Assembly (NCBI GenBank): GCA_016124805.1
Contig: WGND01000015.1
Location: 1-52,425 of the forward strand
Direction: 5' to 3'
DNA: 52,425 nucleotides
Origin: Hyphomicrobiales bacterium
GTDB taxonomy: Bacteria; Pseudomonadota; Alphaproteobacteria; Parvibaculales; Parvibaculaceae
The notes under the pieces were generated by a model. That model was not told the origin of the DNA. It ran no database searches and saw nothing but the letters and a program-made list of their open reading frames with translations. The stretch's first letter is position 1; each line of letters starts with the position of its first letter. This document shows, piece by piece, positions 1 through 8,811 of this stretch. The position numbers and the translations under genes are program-made.

Positions 1-145
1 ACGTGGATGGCCCGAACAAGTCGGGCCATGACGGGGGAGAGGGTGTGGGGCTGGGGCTGTTTGCCTGCATTGTTCGCTGATGTCATCCCGGCCTTGTGCC
101 GGGACCCAGCTTTTGTGAGTAGACCCCGGAATTAATCGGGGGTGG
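1..145. repeat. Palindromic repeat-like intergenic element
   Basis: Non-coding left edge. It contains three short GC-rich inverted repeats in a row: TGGCCCGA/TCGGGCCA near 8-29, CCCGGC/GCCGGG near 87-103, and CCCCGG/TCGGGG near 125-141. The wording around 83-110 (tcatcccggccttgtgccggg) resembles dispersed REP/BIME-like elements common between genes of alphaproteobacteria. No second copy was found in this window, so the repeat status is inferred from resemblance. No gene is visible here; the left neighbour lies outside the window. Confidence 0.4.
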
Positions 146-177
146 CAGGTTCGTTTGTTGTCAGCCATGCGCGACGC

Positions 178-209
178 AAAAAAAGGGGAAGGCCAGAGCC
201 TTCCCCTTT
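178..209 (-). terminator. Intrinsic terminator of the CsgG/HfaB-like gene
   Basis: A perfect 12-bp stem (182-193 with 198-209) closes on a 4-nt loop. It is flanked on the left by an A-tract that reads as a T-run on the minus strand. It lies 33 bases past the stop codon at 243 and is a textbook rho-independent terminator for the minus-strand gene. Confidence 0.85.
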
Positions 210-242
210 CCACTGACAAGCTGTCGAGGCTTTGATGTCAGC

Positions 243-1274
243 TTAGTTGGTGCTGCCGCGAAGGTCGCTCGAGTCGAAGGCGGGCTTGCGGTAGTAGTCG
301 TAAGGGTCCTGGATCTGCGTGGAGGCCGGAACGGCTGCCATGCGGGCGCTGTGGGGCGCGGGGCTCTGGAACTCGATCTTGCCGAGCGGGTCGCCCTTGC
401 GGCCGAAGTCGGTGCAGCTCTTGGGGTTCACGCCATAAAGGGGGACGATCATTTCCAGCACGGCGCGTTCGATGACCGAGCGGACAGCGAGCTGGAGCGG
501 CTCATTGGCTTTTTCACCGGCGCTGAGGTCGAAGAGATTGCCACCGAGGAAATCGAAGACGCCGGCGCTGACTTCACGACCGATGATCTGCTTCTGATAG
601 GAAACGACATTGACCACCTCGAGGGTTTCGCTGTTCACCAGGCGCATGTCGATGCCGACATTCATGACGAACTGGCGGGCATTGAGCGAACCACCCCATT
701 CGCCGCTGCCGGCGGTAACGCCTGCATCGACGCCGCCATTGCGGATGTCGTAGTTCAGCTCGGTGATGCCACCGACGAGGTAGTAATTGCTGCCCTGAAT
801 GGAGCCGGCCATGATCTTGCGATAATCGCCATCATTGGCGGCATCATCGCCGATCAGCTTGCTGCTGGCATATTTCAGTTCAAGTTCGGTGATGGAGGTG
901 TCATAGCGCTCGACCAGACGCACACGCGCCTTGGAGAGCGCGGAAATGGCCATGAGCGAGCCGCCCTGAGTCAGCGCAGGGCCGCCATCCTTGTCCACCT
1001 TGCCGGTGTAATCGCGGATATTGCCGACCGCGATGCGCGGCGCGCCCTGCATCGGGCCAATGGCTGTGCCAAGGCAGCGCAGGGCAGAGGAATAGGGTGT
1101 TTCATTGTTGATCACCGGCGCGTTGCCGATGGGCGTGGTGTAGCGGCCATCGCTGCCAGCCGTCGGGCTGATGCAGCCGGTGAGGGAGAAGGCGAGACCA
1201 AGAAGGGCCACGATCCGCTTTGGACCGCTCAATTCCCTCGCCTTGCTGAATGTCTCTGTAATCACTTTGCTCAC
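243..1274 (-). CDS. CsgG/HfaB-family outer-membrane lipoprotein
   Basis: A 343-residue protein with a short basic N-terminus, a hydrophobic stretch and the lipobox LTGC around residue 34, so it should be lipidated and exported. The mature part matches the CsgG/HfaB fold: a TQGG segment followed by a region ending in VERYD, then a YLVGGITELNYD strand, a conserved V-S-x-T-x-E-V turn and a closing NEPLQLAVRSVIERAV helix. Known members form secretion or anchoring channels for curli (CsgG) or the stalk holdfast (HfaB). No curli or holdfast partner is in the window, so it is an orphan here. GTG at 1274 is preferred because AGGTAAG precedes it and the lipobox then sits at normal distance; a TTG-started extension to 1391 has no signal-peptide logic. 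A clear terminator follows. Confidence 0.75.
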   Translation of the reverse strand: MSKVITETFSKARELSGPKRIVALLGLAFSLTGCISPTAGSDGRYTTPIGNAPVINNETPYSSALRCLGTAIGPMQGAPRIAVGNIRDYTGKVDKDGGPALTQGGSLMAISALSKARVRLVERYDTSITELELKYASSKLIGDDAANDGDYRKIMAGSIQGSNYYLVGGITELNYDIRNGGVDAGVTAGSGEWGGSLNARQFVMNVGIDMRLVNSETLEVVNVVSYQKQIIGREVSAGVFDFLGGNLFDLSAGEKANEPLQLAVRSVIERAVLEMIVPLYGVNPKSCTDFGRKGDPLGKIEFQSPAPHSARMAAVPASTQIQDPYDYYRKPAFDSSDLRGSTN

Positions 1275-1523
1275 CTTACCTCGACAGACTGGTTTGACAG
1301 GGAGATTGCAACGCGTGTGCCAGATGTAAGCTTCTGTTAACGATTGCCGTTTTCTGCGGCTTTCAGGGTTAAGAGGCTTTCTTCCTGCCAATCTCTCTGT
1401 GCATCATGTGCCGATGCGGTGTTTGCAAATGCCAGACCCCGCCCGGGTTGTTCCAACCTGAGACAAAACAAAGCGCCACGTTAACCAGATGGCGCGCGAT
1501 ACAAGAACAAGGGGGGCGGGTGC

Positions 1524-2132
1524 ATGGCACAGCTGGAATTCTTTTTCGATTGCTCAAGTCCGTGGACTTATCTGGCTTTCAGCCGCATTGAAGCGATTGT
1601 CGAGCGCACGGGGGCGGAGATCATCTGGAAACCTGTGCTGGTGGGCGGCATCTTCAACGCGGTTAACAAGGATGTCTACGAAACGCGGGCCAACCCGCAT
1701 CCCGTCAAGGGGCGCTACTATGTGAAGGACCTGAAAGACTGGGCCGACTATTGCGGCATCAAAATCGGCATGCCGCCGGTTTTCCCCGTTCGTGCGGTTA
1801 ACGCGATGCGCGGTGCGATTGTGGCGCTGGATGAGGGCAAGCTGCCCGCCTATGCCTGGGCGACCTTTCGGACCTATTGGGGCGAGCTGCAGGATATTTC
1901 GCAGCCCGAGGTGCTGGCCGGCATCTGCCGCGAGGTGGGGATTGACGAGGCGCTGTTTGCCCGCCGCATCACCGAAGAGGATGTGAAGACGCGTTTGCGT
2001 GAAAATACGGAAGATGTGATCACGCGGGGTGGCTTTGGCTCGCCAACCATGTTTATCAATGGCACGGACATGTATTTCGGCAATGACCGGTTGCCACTGG
2101 TGGAGGCTGCCCTTGAGCGTTCCAGAAGTTAA
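1524..2132 (+). CDS. 2-hydroxychromene-2-carboxylate isomerase family protein
   Basis: A 202-residue thioredoxin-fold protein of the DsbA / glutathione S-transferase kappa group. The start MAQLEFFFDCSSPWTYLAF is the family hallmark, with the CSSPW segment in the active-site loop; GGFGSPTMFINGT near the end is the usual cis-Pro glutathione-binding region. Characterised HCCA isomerases act glutathione-dependently in naphthalene catabolism, but most chromosomal copies, like this one without ring-cleavage genes, have unknown substrates. The rhomboid gene follows immediately with overlapping or near-abutting ends, suggesting co-transcription. Confidence 0.85.
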   Translation: MAQLEFFFDCSSPWTYLAFSRIEAIVERTGAEIIWKPVLVGGIFNAVNKDVYETRANPHPVKGRYYVKDLKDWADYCGIKIGMPPVFPVRAVNAMRGAIVALDEGKLPAYAWATFRTYWGELQDISQPEVLAGICREVGIDEALFARRITEEDVKTRLRENTEDVITRGGFGSPTMFINGTDMYFGNDRLPLVEAALERSRS

Positions 2133-2931
2133 TGTGAATGAACCCGACGCGCGCCGCGAGCCGCCGGCCTTTAATGTGCCGGGGCCGGTGCTGGCGCTGC
2201 TGATGCTGATGCTAGCGGTTTTTGTGCTCTTCAATAACAGCAGTGAGGAGATGCAGGCGGCCATGATCGGCTGGCTGGCGGTGTTTCCGGCGCGCTATCT
2301 GCCGGCCGGTGGCGAGATTTATGCCTGGCCAGGTGGCGTGGCGGGCGATGGCTGGACGCTCATAACCTACACCTTCATGCATGGCAGCTGGACGCATCTG
2401 ATCGTCAACAGCGTCTGGCTGCTGGCTTTTGGCTCGGCGCTGGCACGGCGGCTGGGCGCGACACGCTTTTTTCTCTTCTATTTCGTCTGCGGCATTGCCG
2501 GGGCGTGGCTTCACATTGTGATCAATGCCGGTTCGCTGGTGCCGGTGGTGGGGGCCTCTGCGGCCCTTTCCGGCCTGATGGGCGGGGCGGCGCGGTTCAT
2601 TTTCCTTGCGGACGGGCCGCTGGGCGGCCTGATGCTGCGCGGGCCTGACGGGCGCCCCGCCATGCCGCGCGGGCGCATGAGCCTTGGTGAAGCGCTGACT
2701 GATCGGCGCTCACTGATTTTTATCGTTGTCTGGATGGGAATCAATTTCCTGTTCGGGCCGACGGGGCTTTCAGCGGCCTTCGGGGCGAGCGGGCTGGTGG
2801 CCTGGGAAGCGCATATGGGCGGATTTCTGGCCGGTTTGCTGCTGTTTGGCTTTTTTGATCCGTTGCAGCCGTCGGCTTCCGGTGGGCCGGGCAATGTGGA
2901 CTATGGCGAGTGGCTGAAGCCCAGGCGCTGA
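2113..2931 (+). CDS. Rhomboid-family intramembrane serine protease
   Basis: A 272-residue polytopic membrane protein. It has the HxxxxHLxxN element (HGSWTHLIVN, residues 90-99), the catalytic serine in GASA (Ser149) and the helix-6 His234 in AHMGGFLAGLL, the Ser-His dyad of rhomboids. The usual GxSG is GASA here, a tolerated variant. A 40-residue loop with Pro and Gly (about 165-200) separates the Ser and His helices. TTG at 2113 is chosen because GGAGG lies 6 bases upstream inside the preceding gene; GTG at 2134 is the alternative. Substrates cannot be predicted. Confidence 0.85.
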   Translation: MSVPEVNVNEPDARREPPAFNVPGPVLALLMLMLAVFVLFNNSSEEMQAAMIGWLAVFPARYLPAGGEIYAWPGGVAGDGWTLITYTFMHGSWTHLIVNSVWLLAFGSALARRLGATRFFLFYFVCGIAGAWLHIVINAGSLVPVVGASAALSGLMGGAARFIFLADGPLGGLMLRGPDGRPAMPRGRMSLGEALTDRRSLIFIVVWMGINFLFGPTGLSAAFGASGLVAWEAHMGGFLAGLLLFGFFDPLQPSASGGPGNVDYGEWLKPRR

Positions 2932-3018
2932 CGCTAGGTCAGGCTCACCTATTGAACCTGTTCTTTTGGTAACCACATAACTCTTGAGTGGTTTATTCAC
3001 CCAACTGGAGGACGTTCA

Positions 3019-3351
3019 ATGAGCGACACATCGGCTTCGGCCAATGGAGAGCATGGCGACGAGAAGAAGACGGCTGGCGATGCGCCCGAGATTTTGACGA
3101 GCGAACGCAAAGAGCTGTTCTTCCGCTTCCTTTTCATGCTGGCCTTCTGGTTCCTCGGCTATATCGCCTTCTCGCTGTCGATTCTGCTGGGTGCCGTCCA
3201 ACTGGTCGTGATCCTGATCAAGGGCAGCAAGAATGACGAGCTGGCCGCCTTCAGCCGCAATCTCATTCAATATGTCTGGCAGTGCCTGGCTTTCATCAGT
3301 TTTGCGACAGATGAAAAACCTTTCCCGCTCGGCACCTTCCCCAAGGTCTAG
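3019..3351 (+). CDS. DUF4389 domain membrane protein
   Basis: A 110-residue protein: an acidic cytoplasmic head of about 35 residues, then two closely spaced hydrophobic segments (about 38-75) and an amphipathic stretch with W-Q-C-L-A-F-I-S. The ERKELFFRFLFMLAF...LIKG pattern and the FPLGTFP ending fit DUF4389, a family of unknown function. The start is fixed by GGAGG 7 bases upstream. Its TAG stop shares the palindrome CTAG with the stop of the convergent GDYXXLXY gene, a 4-base tail-to-tail overlap. Confidence 0.75.
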   Translation: MSDTSASANGEHGDEKKTAGDAPEILTSERKELFFRFLFMLAFWFLGYIAFSLSILLGAVQLVVILIKGSKNDELAAFSRNLIQYVWQCLAFISFATDEKPFPLGTFPKV

Positions 3352-3953
3352 AAGAGCGGTTCGGTATAAAGAGGTGTGCCATCAAGTTTCAGTGACTTGA
3401 TGGCCGCTTCGCCGTCGTCAGCAAGGGCGACATCGACCATCAATGCGCGTTCATTGCGGGCCTGCTCGATGGGGCGGCCTTCGCCTTCGGGCACAAAATA
3501 ACTCTCAATTCCATATTCGATATGGGCTGCATTGCAGGTGACACATGGCTCTGCCTTGCGACCGGGTATCGCTGTGGCGTCGGGCGACCTGTCCACATAG
3601 CTGATCCGCCCACGGATGAAGGGATGATCTGCCTGCCGGGCAGGTTTTGTTTTCGAGAGGGCGACGGCTTGCCATGTGTCGCCCCTGGCGGCCAGGGTGA
3701 CATAGACAGTGGCGCCGCTTTTGAGCGTGTCTGGCGCATCAGCAAGGTCGAGCTTCACGGTCGAGATGCCGTAACGCAGGATGACATAGTCGCCGCGGAA
3801 AATGTCGCGCGGGTCCACTGGCTCGGTTTTGAGCGAGACGACTGTAGGGCTGTTGAGAATGGCGATGCGTCCGGCAATCATCCAGCCAAGAAACAGCGTC
3901 TGTGCGATGGCGAGGACGAGCAGGCCGATGGTGAAGCGGGTCATTCCGGTCAT
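3348..3953 (-). CDS. GDYXXLXY domain-containing membrane-anchored protein
   Basis: A 201-residue protein with one N-terminal transmembrane segment (about 7-27) followed by a presumably periplasmic domain. It carries the family signature GDYVILRY (about 54-61) and a second conserved stretch with GRISYVDRS and GIESYFVPEGEG. GDYXXLXY proteins have no established biochemical role and are almost always encoded next to DUF2157 or DUF4401 membrane proteins, as here. Its ATG overlaps the TGA of the DUF2157 gene (ATGA), so the two are translationally coupled and the products probably form one membrane complex. Confidence 0.8.
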   Translation of the reverse strand: MTGMTRFTIGLLVLAIAQTLFLGWMIAGRIAILNSPTVVSLKTEPVDPRDIFRGDYVILRYGISTVKLDLADAPDTLKSGATVYVTLAARGDTWQAVALSKTKPARQADHPFIRGRISYVDRSPDATAIPGRKAEPCVTCNAAHIEYGIESYFVPEGEGRPIEQARNERALMVDVALADDGEAAIKSLKLDGTPLYTEPLF

Positions 3954-5242
3954 GCGCTCGCTCCTGTCCGATCTGATGTGCCCACGCCGCCGACAATACG
4001 CCGCCGCATGCGCTCCATGATGAAGCTGCCCGCGATGAGCAGGACACCCCCCAGCAGGAAGAAGGCGGCGGTGCCAAGCAGCGATCCCAATGCCTCGAAA
4101 TAGACGTAAAGCGTCTCGCCGCCAAAGGCGACGAAGCCGAGATTGACGGTGAAGCGGCTTTCACGGGCAGAGCCATAGGCGATCAGCCAGGCGGCGAGGC
4201 CCAGAAGCAGCGCGACATAGGCCCAAGGTGTGAGCGCCGTTCCGGGCAGGAAGGGCTGCACGGCCAGCACGGCTGCAATGACCGCGATGCCGGCGAGATC
4301 CTTCAGATGAATTTGGGCGGCCATGAGCGCCCAGATGGCCAGGCCGATGAGAATGACCAGCATGAGGGCGAGCAGCACGAGGGCAGGCGTGGTGAGCGGC
4401 TGGCCGGCTGTTGCGAACTGCATGACCCAGAGAAGGCCGAAGGCGAGGATGATGCCGTAATGCTCCATGATGGCGCCGAGCCGCGCCATGGTTTTGGACA
4501 GCGCCACGCCCTTGAGCCAGAGCGCCAATGCGATGAGGCCATAGAAGCCAATGACATTGGCATCGCTCAAATGCAGCTTTTCAGCAAAGGCTTCCGTGTA
4601 GAGCCCGAACCACAAGACGAGCGAGAGCAGGCCCAGATGCATGGCGGGTGTCCAGCTCAGCCAGAGGCTGAGCCACATGGCGGGCGCCCAGACAAGGATG
4701 AAGCTCCAATGGACGGCATGTTCGTTGAGGCCATAGGTGAAAGCGGTCCATGTGCCTGCCAGCAGGAAGGCGAGGGCAAGCGCTGGCCGTGACGGCAGGA
4801 TGGCGGCACCGGCAAGGGCGGCCAGCGCCCAGGCGAGCACGCCGCCGGGATCGTCGGTCTGGATGTGATAAATCTGCGCGACAAGCATGATGCCCGCGCC
4901 GAAAAGGGCGAGACCCAGAAGCACGGCAGCCTGCGCAAAATTCTCATGCGCGTGCTGTTTCAAATAGAAGGCGCCGCCATAGGCCAGCCACATGGCTGAA
5001 AAGATCATGACGAGTTTGACGGGCTTGGAAATATCATTCCAGTTGGCTGCGACAAAGCTCATGGCGGCAAAGCCGATCAGCACCACGCCCAGCATCGCCA
5101 GAATGGAGGCCATGCTGCGCCTTACCGTGCTGGTGGTGGCCTGTTTGATGATGGCTTCGGCATGGGCGGGGGTGACCCAGCCGCGTTCAATCCAGAGATT
5201 AATGTCGGTCTTGAGACGCTGCAGATAGAGCCGTTGCCACAT
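3950..5242 (-). CDS. DUF2157 domain-containing polytopic membrane protein
   Basis: A 430-residue protein. An N-terminal cytoplasmic helical region (LKTDINLWIERGWVTPAHAE) typical of DUF2157 is followed by about 11-13 hydrophobic segments with few charges; the C-terminus IMERMRRR is cytoplasmic. It is the first gene of a two-gene unit with the GDYXXLXY protein. AAGGTGA lies 7 bases before the ATG. Function is unknown for the family; a role in envelope integrity or transport is only a guess. Confidence 0.8.
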   Translation of the reverse strand: MWQRLYLQRLKTDINLWIERGWVTPAHAEAIIKQATTSTVRRSMASILAMLGVVLIGFAAMSFVAANWNDISKPVKLVMIFSAMWLAYGGAFYLKQHAHENFAQAAVLLGLALFGAGIMLVAQIYHIQTDDPGGVLAWALAALAGAAILPSRPALALAFLLAGTWTAFTYGLNEHAVHWSFILVWAPAMWLSLWLSWTPAMHLGLLSLVLWFGLYTEAFAEKLHLSDANVIGFYGLIALALWLKGVALSKTMARLGAIMEHYGIILAFGLLWVMQFATAGQPLTTPALVLLALMLVILIGLAIWALMAAQIHLKDLAGIAVIAAVLAVQPFLPGTALTPWAYVALLLGLAAWLIAYGSARESRFTVNLGFVAFGGETLYVYFEALGSLLGTAAFFLLGGVLLIAGSFIMERMRRRIVGGVGTSDRTGASA

Positions 5243-5362
5243 GAGGCGTCACCTTTGTTGTTGGTCTTTCTTCGCCTGACCTGTCACTTGGAGGAGTTTC
5301 GGGAGCGGGGCGGGACCTGTCAAAGCAAGCTTTTGCGTGATTCCTAAGGCGGTACTTGCGAG

Positions 5363-5381
5363 ATGCGACGCAATGTCGCAT
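5363..5381. promoter_or_regulatory. Inverted repeat in a divergent intergenic region
   Basis: ATGCGAC and GTCGCAT form a perfect 7-bp inverted repeat separated by GCAAT. It sits in the 239-base gap between the divergently read DUF2157 gene (start 5242) and the CBS gene (start 5482), where an operator would be expected. No regulator gene is adjacent, and no convincing -35/-10 pair was identified around it. Confidence 0.35.
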
Positions 5382-5481
5382 GATTTGGACGGGCGGGCGA
5401 GTGCAGACGCGATGAAAGGCTATCCGGGGAGGGATGGGTCGTTCAACGGATCGCGGGCGATGCCAAGCGAGGAGAATGATC

Positions 5482-5913
5482 ATGAATGTTGCGACGATTT
5501 TGAAGTCGAAGGGTTCCGATGTTGCCAAGCTGGGGCCTGATGTGTCGCTGCAGGATGCGGCCCGTCTGCTGACGGAAAAACGCATTGGTGCGGTTGTGAT
5601 CATGGAAGGTGACCGTCTGGTCGGCATTCTGTCCGAACGCGACATTGTGAAGGCCGTCAGCCAGCAGGGCGCGGTTGCGCTGACCACCCCGCTTCGCGAG
5701 GTGATGACATCGCGTGTGGTGACCTGTGGTCTCAATGACTCGGTCGATGAAATCATGGACTCGATGACGGCGGGCCGTTTCCGCCATCTGCCGGTGGTGG
5801 AGAATGAACGCCTTATCGGCATCATCTCCATTGGCGACGTGGTGAAGCACCGCATGGCTGAGACCGTGATGGAAACCGAAGCGCTGAAACTCTATATCGC
5901 CAGCGGCGCATAA
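5482..5913 (+). CDS. CBS-domain protein (tandem CBS pair)
   Basis: A 143-residue soluble protein consisting almost only of two CBS motifs: residues about 8-60 (GPDVSLQDAARLLTEKRIGA, then GILSERDIV) and about 75-130 (MTSRVVTCG, then RHLPVVEN and GIISIGDVV). Such stand-alone Bateman modules bind adenine nucleotides (AMP, ATP, SAM) and sense energy state; their targets are usually unknown. The ATG at 5482 is favoured over 5476 because GAGGAG then has a 7-base spacing. The gene ends 4 bases before the convergent patatin gene. Confidence 0.85.
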   Translation: MNVATILKSKGSDVAKLGPDVSLQDAARLLTEKRIGAVVIMEGDRLVGILSERDIVKAVSQQGAVALTTPLREVMTSRVVTCGLNDSVDEIMDSMTAGRFRHLPVVENERLIGIISIGDVVKHRMAETVMETEALKLYIASGA

Positions 5914-5917
5914 GCGT

Positions 5918-7030
5918 TCACGCCATCAGATCAATGACATCGAGAATGTCGGGCAGGGCCTGATCGGCAGCTTCATGGCCGAGCCGGATCAGTTCGTCCG
6001 CCTTGTCAAAATCCAGCAGGCTGATGTGCCCGATCCTGGGATTGATAACAACATCAGGCGGATCGCTCGCCATGCGCATGCGGCCGAGCCTGTCTGTGAC
6101 GATGTTGAGTGAGGCGAGAAGCACGCTGGCCAGACGCGGTTCCTTGTGTTTGGCAACGGCGGCCACACGCTGGAGAACCTCAACGCCTTCCTTTGAGGGC
6201 TCTTTTTTCACACCGGTCTTTTTGGAACTGCCAAAGACACTGTCCCAGAGCCATTCGGACATCGGCAGTTCAGCGCCTGAGTCCCGTGCCTCGTCCTGTT
6301 CAGCACGGCGGGCGCTGATCTGCGCCTTGATTTCGGGCTCGGCGTCGATCTGGGCTTCGAGACCTTCAAACAGCTGATCATCCGGCAGCGGCGGCGGTGC
6401 GAGGTCCTTGACATAGGTGCCGCCCATTTCGCGACGCGCCTTGCGCAGGTCGCGCGTGTCATAAGGATCATTGGTCAGATTGACGGCGATGACGACGCGG
6501 GCACCGAGCGCACGGGCGACGGAAACGGGCACCGGATTGACCAGCGCGCCGTCGATGAGCCAGCGACCGTCCACGGCCATGGGGGTGAAGATGCCAGGCA
6601 CGGCATAGGAAGCCCGGATTGCCTGGATCATGTCGCCATGATGGAGCCACAGCTCATGGCCGGTGGTGAGCTCGGTGGCGACGGCAACGAAAGTGCGCGG
6701 CAGGTCTTCAATGGCAAGGCCGGTGAGATGCTCCTGCATGAGGTCGGCGAGTTTGGCATCGCCGATGATGCCGGAGGAGCGGAAGCGGAAGTCGAGCAAA
6801 CCGAGAATGCGGCGCTTGTTGAGCGAGCGGGCGAAATCTTCCAGCGGGTCGAGCTTGCCCGCGACATGGCAGCCGCCGACAAGGGCACCGATGGAGGTGC
6901 CGGAAATAATGTCGGCTTCGATGCCGACCTCTGACAGACGCCGCAGCACGCCAATATGTGCCCAGCCGCGTGCCACGCCTGAACCCAGAGCGATACCGAT
7001 TTTGGGACGGGAGGGGCGGAGAGGAGTCAT
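5918..7030 (-). CDS. Patatin-like phospholipase family protein
   Basis: A 370-residue predicted serine lipid hydrolase. It shows the glycine-rich oxyanion motif GSGVARGWAH (about 16-25), the nucleophile elbow GTSIG (Ser46) and the catalytic Asp in DGALVNPVPV (Asp160), giving the Ser-Asp dyad of patatins such as RssA/YchK-type proteins. The region after residue 190 is charged and helical with a family-variable tail. No signal peptide is seen, so it is likely cytoplasmic or peripheral to the membrane. ATG at 7030 is used; TTG at 7039 has a somewhat better placed AGG. Confidence 0.85.
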   Translation of the reverse strand: MTPLRPSRPKIGIALGSGVARGWAHIGVLRRLSEVGIEADIISGTSIGALVGGCHVAGKLDPLEDFARSLNKRRILGLLDFRFRSSGIIGDAKLADLMQEHLTGLAIEDLPRTFVAVATELTTGHELWLHHGDMIQAIRASYAVPGIFTPMAVDGRWLIDGALVNPVPVSVARALGARVVIAVNLTNDPYDTRDLRKARREMGGTYVKDLAPPPLPDDQLFEGLEAQIDAEPEIKAQISARRAEQDEARDSGAELPMSEWLWDSVFGSSKKTGVKKEPSKEGVEVLQRVAAVAKHKEPRLASVLLASLNIVTDRLGRMRMASDPPDVVINPRIGHISLLDFDKADELIRLGHEAADQALPDILDVIDLMA

Positions 7031-7131
7031 TGAACGCAACTTACCTGATGAAACAACATGATTCGACTATGGATAGCCCCCTGTTCTGGCAGAATTATGT
7101 CGAAACGGGCCACACAGGGTCCGTGCCGCGC

Positions 7132-7581
7132 CTAGCCATTATGCTTGTGGGGCGGCAGTTTTTTCACATCCGGGCTGGCCAGTGTCTTGCCATCGCTGCC
7201 TGCGGGAATGACCCGATAGAAGCAGGACTGGTAGCCGACATGGCAGCAGCCGCCATCGCCGGCCACCTTGACGCGAAGCCAGATCGTATCCTGATCGCAG
7301 TCGGTGCGCATTTCCACGACCTGCTGGATCTGGCCGCTGGTGTCGCCCTTGTGCCAGAGGGCGTTGCGTGTGCGGCTCCAATACCAGGCCGTGCCGTCCG
7401 CAATGGTGCGGGCGAGCGCTTCGTCATTCATCCAGGCATGCATCAGGAGCTGGCCAGTCGCCGCCTCGGTGGTGACAACGGGGATCAGCCCGCGATCATC
7501 AAAACGGGGGGCGAAGACCGTACCTTCCTCAAGCTGCGCTTTCGTTTCGGCGGTGCCGAAGCGGGGTGAGGATGTGGACAT
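7132..7581 (-). CDS. hisI: Phosphoribosyl-AMP cyclohydrolase
   Basis: A 149-residue HisI enzyme that opens the purine ring of phosphoribosyl-AMP in the third step of histidine synthesis. The Mg-binding DCDQD (94-98) and the Zn-binding C-C-H and C in [14 protein letters not shown] (C112, C113, C120) are intact, and the [14 protein letters not shown] substrate segment is present. This is the stand-alone cyclohydrolase without the HisE pyrophosphohydrolase, normal in alphaproteobacteria. The ATG at 7581 has GGAG 6 bases upstream; longer readings run into the region before the folE terminator. Confidence 0.95.
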   Translation of the reverse strand: MSTSSPRFGTAETKAQLEEGTVFAPRFDDRGLIPVVTTEAATGQLLMHAWMNDEALARTIADGTAWYWSRTRNALWHKGDTSGQIQQVVEMRTDCDQDTIWLRVKVAGDGGCCHVGYQSCFYRVIPAGSDGKTLASPDVKKLPPHKHNG

Positions 7582-7635
7582 GGGTGGCTCCAGGGCTTTG
7601 GGTGGTCGGCATGCTGTAAATTGGCATCCTAGAGA

Positions 7636-7669
7636 CGAAAACGGCCCGGGCAAGTGTTTGCCCGGGCCG
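7636..7669 (-). terminator. Intrinsic terminator of folE
   Basis: A perfect 12-bp GC-rich stem (7642-7653 with 7658-7669) and a 4-base loop, followed on the minus strand by TTTTCG. It begins 24 bases beyond the folE stop codon and separates folE from hisI, which must therefore have its own promoter. Confidence 0.8.
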
Positions 7670-7692
7670 CGTCAATCTCAGGTGATGGTGGC

Positions 7693-8325
7693 TTAGTAGC
7701 CGCGGACCATCTGCAGGAAGCGGGCTTCAAGGCGGGGGTCTTCGCGGAAGACGCCTGTGAAGAGATTTGTGATGGTGGCGACATCGGGCTTGTGCACGCC
7801 ACGCGTTGTCATGCACTGATGCTTGGCCTCGACGAGAATGGCGACACCGGCCGGTTCCAGCGTGTCATTGATGGCATCGACGATCTGCTGCGTCATGGTT
7901 TCCTGTGTCTGCAGGCGTCGGGCATAGATTTCGATGACGCGTGCCAGCTTGGAAATGCCGACAACCTTGTTGGTCGGGACATAGGCGATGTGCACCTTGC
8001 CGAGGATGGCGACCATGTGATGTTCGCAATGGGATTCCAGCGCGATGTCGCGCAGCATCACCATGTCGTTATAGCCTTCGACATCTTCAAAGGTGCGCGC
8101 GAGCTCCTTGCGCGGGTCGAGCTTGTAGCCTTCGAAGAATTCTTCATAGGCGCGCACGACGCGGCTCGGTGTATCCACAAGACCTTCACGATCAGGATTG
8201 TCACCAGCCCATGCGATCAGGGTGCGAACAGCTTTTTCAGCTTCTTCGCGGCTCGGGCGTTCTAGCGGTTTTGTGAGATTTTCCACGCGACTCCGGAATC
8301 CATCTACAGCAGTATCCATGTCCAT
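7693..8325 (-). CDS. folE: GTP cyclohydrolase I
   Basis: A 210-residue type IA GTP cyclohydrolase, the first enzyme of tetrahydrofolate (and related pterin) synthesis. The Zn ligands are all present: C100 and H103 in SHCEHH, and C171 in [19 protein letters not shown] and the quartet ISKLARVIE are also conserved. Length is normal. CTGGAGAG precedes the ATG at 8325. It is followed by a strong terminator and so forms a monocistronic unit. Confidence 0.97.
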   Translation of the reverse strand: MDMDTAVDGFRSRVENLTKPLERPSREEAEKAVRTLIAWAGDNPDREGLVDTPSRVVRAYEEFFEGYKLDPRKELARTFEDVEGYNDMVMLRDIALESHCEHHMVAILGKVHIAYVPTNKVVGISKLARVIEIYARRLQTQETMTQQIVDAINDTLEPAGVAILVEAKHQCMTTRGVHKPDVATITNLFTGVFREDPRLEARFLQMVRGY

Positions 8326-8811
8326 TCGACCACTCTCCAGGGGTTTCCCAACCGCTGCGACTGCCGCGCCATTCAGATGGCTTGTTCAATCACTGCGACC
8401 GGTTCAATTCACGAATGCCTCCCTCATGGAAACATTCGCTTTGCCCATCAAGCACGGGTCTTATGCCATGCTGTATTTGATGTGACACCGTCTCAAGGAT
8501 GCATATAGCTTTGCGGAAACGGGCTATCAAGGGCAGGAATAATTCGACCGATGCAAAATGCTGGCTTGCTCAACTCAGTTTATCGGCTTTACTACGCGGG
8601 TGCGCCCGATTTGGTTCACTTTGTTAATTCTTGCAGTGCAGCAAGCGAGCCGTTAATTATTTGGCCAAGAAACATCTGATAGTCAGGAATTCGGGAAATG
8701 ACCTGTCGAACCCGCTATAAGGCTGAAACCTGCCGCTTTGACTGAGTCCCGCCGGAAATGGGGGGATTTGGCCATGCCTTGTTCCTGACGACCCACTCCG
8801 GACTGCACCTG
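8326..8811. other. 486-base divergent intergenic region, folE/cysS
   Basis: No credible coding region, tRNA or mobile sequence is visible between the folE and cysS starts. The middle (about 8500-8700) is noticeably richer in A/T than the flanking genes and probably holds both promoters. A small inverted repeat CTTGC/GCAAG lies at 8630-8645. No promoter could be assigned with confidence. Confidence 0.6.
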